DNA of 8,038 nucleotides from an archaeon (lineage in GTDB: Archaea; Nanobdellota; Nanobdellia; Pacearchaeales; GW2011-AR1). The stretch is from assembly GCA_030699005.1 (NCBI GenBank), contig JAUYLQ010000002.1:1-8038 (forward strand), read 5' to 3'. Both the position numbers and the translations under genes were made by a program. Shown in pieces: positions 5,657-8,038 of the stretch; position 1 is the first letter of the stretch; every line of letters begins with the position of its first letter. The notes under the pieces were generated by a model. It ran no database searches. It was not told where the DNA came from and was given only the letters and a program-made list of their open reading frames with translations.

Positions 5657-8038
5657 AAATTTAAAACTTTTCTTAAATATTTTCCAGTCCAACTTTTCTG
5701 GTTTTTTGCAACTTCTTCTGGGGTTCCTATTGCAACAACCCTTCCCCCCTCCTCTCCTCCTTCTGGACCTAGGTCAATTATATAGTCTGCACATTTTATA
5801 ACATCCAGATTGTGTTCAATTACAACCATTGTGTTTCCTTTCTCAACTAATTCCTGAAGTACCTCAATTAATTTCTTAACATCATGAAAATGGAGACCCG
5901 TTGTGGGTTCATCTAAGATATAAACAGTTTTTCCCATGGACCGCTTTCCGAGCTCTCTTGTGAGTTTTATTCTTTGACTTTCTCCTCCTGAAAGAGTTGT
6001 TGAACTTTGCCCTAAGCGAATATAGTCTAACCCCACTTTAACCAAAGTTTCGAGTTTATTTTTGATTGTTGGAATAAATGTAAAAAATTCCAATGCTTCT
6101 TCAGTTGACATATCAAGAACCTCTGCAATAGACTTCTCCTTATATTTTACTTCAAGAGTTTCTTTGTTATACCGCTTTCCCTTGCACTCTTCACATTCAA
6201 TATAGACATCGGGCAAAAAATTCATCTCTATCTTTATTGTCCCATCCCCCCGGCACTTTTCACATCTTCCTCCCTTCACATTAAAAGAAAACCTCCCTAT
6301 TTTATATCCCCTTAGTTTTGCTTCTTTTGTCTCTGCAAAAACTTTCCTTATTTCATCAAAGACTTTTGTGTATGTTGCGGGATTACTTCTTGGGGTCCTT
6401 CCAATGGGAGACTGGTCAATTATAACCACCTTGTCTATATACGCTTCAGTATAAATTCCCTTGTGCTTTCCCGGGGTGTCTTGAAACCCTTTTTTCTTTA
6501 ACAACCCTTTATACAAAATTTCATTGACCAGAGTAGACTTTCCTGAACCAGAAACTCCCGTAATTAAATTCAGGCATCTTGTTGGAATTTCAACATCTAT
6601 TTTTTTTAAATTATTTTCCTCCGCTCCTTTTATTTTGATTGGAATCCCTAATTCTCTTCTTAATTTTGGAACAGAAATTTCTTCTTTTTTTGAAAGGTAA
6701 CGCCCAGTTAGAGAGTTCTTGTCCTTCTCTATTTTTTCGGGAGGGCCTTCCGAGATAATTTCTCCTCCATGAATCCCTGCCCCTGGTCCGAGGTCAACTA
6801 CATAATCCGCTGACCTGATGGTTTCTTCATCATGCTCCACAACAACAAGGGTATTTCCTAAATCTCTTAATTTATGCAGAGTTTTAATCAATTTTGAATT
6901 GTCTCTCTGATGCAACCCTATTGAAGGCTCATCAAGAACATACAAAACCCCCGTTAAATTTGATCCAATCTGGGTTGCAAGCCGTATTCTTTGCCCCTCT
7001 CCTCCCGAGAGAGTCCCAGCATTCCTTGAAAGAGTAAGGTAACTTAACCCCACATTCTCTAAAAACTCAAGTCTTTCTCTTATTTCTTTTAAAATTTGCC
7101 TCCCTATTGTTTCTTTCTTTTCACTTAAAGTCAAATTTTTGAAAAAAAGAAGGCAATCTTTAATGGACAAATCTGTAACCTCTATAATTGACTTTTCCCC
7201 TATTTTTACAGAAAGAATTTTTTCTTTCAATCTCTTTCCCGAACAACTTGGGCAAACAGAAGTTCTCATAAATTTACTAAGCTCTTTTTTCCTGTATTCT
7301 GAAGTTGTTTCTTTCAAAAGCCTCTCTGACTGAGGAATTACACCCTCCCAGCCTCCTTCAAAATGCATTTTTGCTCCTCCTTTCCATTTTCCCCTGATTA
7401 ACTCTTGAGAACCATAAAGCAATACTTCGAGCTGTTTTTTTGTAAAATCTTTTAGGGGAGTAAATAAGTCGAACCCGAAAGTTTTCCCTACAACCGCAAT
7501 TTGCTGCTGCCTCCAGGAATTTTCTATTTTTCCATAAATTGCAATTGCCCCATCTATTAAGGATTTGTTTTTGTCGGGAAGAATTAAATCTTGGTCAAAT
7601 TCTATCTTCAACCCGAGACCATGACACTCTTCACATGCTCCAAAAGGGGAATTAAAAGAAAACATTCTTGGCTGCAATTCTTCAAAAATAAGTCCGCACT
7701 CTGGACAGGCTAGATTGCTTGAAAAGGTCTTTTCTTTGCCTCTAACTGGTTCTACTATTAAAAGACCTCCTGACTTTTCAAGGGCATTTTCAACTGCCTC
7801 ATTTAGCCTTGAAGAATCTTCAACATTTAAGGAATCAATAAGGAGGTCTATGTCGTGCATCTGATACTTTTTCAAACTAAGTTTCTCATCAGTCCTAACC
7901 GAACTTCCATCCACTCTTGCCTTTGAATATCCTTCCTGATTAAAATCCGAAATAAGCTTTTCATAAGTCCCTTTTTTTTGACGAATAATTGGGGAAAGAA
8001 TAGTAACCTCTCCCGAGAACTCTTTTTGAATTTTCCTT
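5653..8038 (-). CDS. uvrA: UvrABC damage-recognition ATPase UvrA, 5' end beyond the window
   Basis: UvrA is the dimeric ABC-type ATPase that scans DNA for lesions and loads UvrB. The reading frame stays open to the right edge of the window, giving about 794 residues; the first 130-150, including the first Walker A, lie outside. The visible part begins in the family-typical block with SPIIRQKKGTYEKL and SKARVDG. Then come a first zinc module (two CxxC pairs encoded near 7625-7710), a second CxxC (CPSC, near 7245-7260), the first ABC signature LSGGEGQR (about 6985-7016) with Walker B DEPSIGLH (about 6915-6940), the second Walker A GVSGSGKS (about 6533-6558), a third zinc module (CEKC and CEEC, 6183-6273), the second signature LSGGESQR (about 5970-5998), its Walker B DEPTTGLH (about 5897-5922) and an H-loop with EHN. 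All motifs look intact. A GTG at 7914 encodes an internal valine, not the start. Confidence 0.97.
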   Translation of the reverse strand, partial: RKIQKEFSGEVTILSPIIRQKKGTYEKLISDFNQEGYSKARVDGSSVRTDEKLSLKKYQMHDIDLLIDSLNVEDSSRLNEAVENALEKSGGLLIVEPVRGKEKTFSSNLACPECGLIFEELQPRMFSFNSPFGACEECHGLGLKIEFDQDLILPDKNKSLIDGAIAIYGKIENSWRQQQIAVVGKTFGFDLFTPLKDFTKKQLEVLLYGSQELIRGKWKGGAKMHFEGGWEGVIPQSERLLKETTSEYRKKELSKFMRTSVCPSCSGKRLKEKILSVKIGEKSIIEVTDLSIKDCLLFFKNLTLSEKKETIGRQILKEIRERLEFLENVGLSYLTLSRNAGTLSGGEGQRIRLATQIGSNLTGVLYVLDEPSIGLHQRDNSKLIKTLHKLRDLGNTLVVVEHDEETIRSADYVVDLGPGAGIHGGEIISEGPPEKIEKDKNSLTGRYLSKKEEISVPKLRRELGIPIKIKGAEENNLKKIDVEIPTRCLNLITGVSGSGKSTLVNEILYKGLLKKKGFQDTPGKHKGIYTEAYIDKVVIIDQSPIGRTPRSNPATYTKVFDEIRKVFAETKEAKLRGYKIGRFSFNVKGGRCEKCRGDGTIKIEMNFLPDVYIECEECKGKRYNKETLEVKYKEKSIAEVLDMSTEEALEFFTFIPTIKNKLETLVKVGLDYIRLGQSSTTLSGGESQRIKLTRELGKRSMGKTVYILDEPTTGLHFHDVKKLIEVLQELVEKGNTMVVIEHNLDVIKCADYIIDLGPEGGEEGGRVVAIGTPEEVAKNQKSWTGKYLRKVLNF

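Noticed and set aside
7139..7333. A + strand open frame of 64 residues.
   Set aside because: It is antisense to the uvrA region encoding the CPSC zinc motif and has no features of its own.
7912..7914. A GTG at 7914 as the start of UvrA.
   Set aside because: The frame stays open for another 41 codons to the window edge and encodes conserved UvrA sequence (SPIIRQKKGTYEKL, then SKAR), so the GTG is an internal valine and the gene is cut by the window.

Overview
The window is an AT-rich stretch (roughly two-thirds A+T by eye) that most likely comes from a small-genome archaeon, plausibly a DPANN-type lineage. Three things suggest archaea. Most gene starts lack a Shine-Dalgarno sequence. Several have an A/T-only TATA-like box centred about 24-28 bases before the start codon, which is the leaderless archaeal promoter layout. 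One short gene also encodes a secreted protein rich in N-glycosylation sequons. The lineage is an inference; no rRNA or ribosomal gene is present to confirm it.

Left part (1-1565): a one-domain RRM RNA-binding protein (+), then a 46-residue two-helix membrane protein on the minus strand (399-539), then a probable two-gene + strand unit of an unrecognised single-pass membrane protein and a LysE/RhtB-type exporter. The small membrane protein and the single-pass protein are divergently transcribed from a 79-base spacer holding two TATA-like boxes.

Right part (1562-8038): the complete bacterial-type nucleotide excision repair set, all on the minus strand in the order uvrA (5' end outside the window), uvrC, uvrB. 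UvrA and UvrB find the damage, UvrB is loaded and verifies it, and UvrC makes the two incisions. A + strand gene for a small secreted protein (5210-5656) splits uvrA from uvrC. It is convergent with uvrA (4-base stop overlap) and divergent from uvrC (73-base spacer with two TATA-like boxes). uvrB is likewise convergent with the exporter gene with a 4-base overlap.

The most notable points are a UvrC that stops just after its second nuclease domain and so lacks the usual C-terminal helix-hairpin-helix pair, the compact divergent leaderless promoters, the unlisted 46-residue gene, and the unknown glycoprotein-like gene embedded in the repair cluster. I see no mobile elements, CRISPR arrays, tRNAs or rRNAs, and no clear evidence of a wholly new system.
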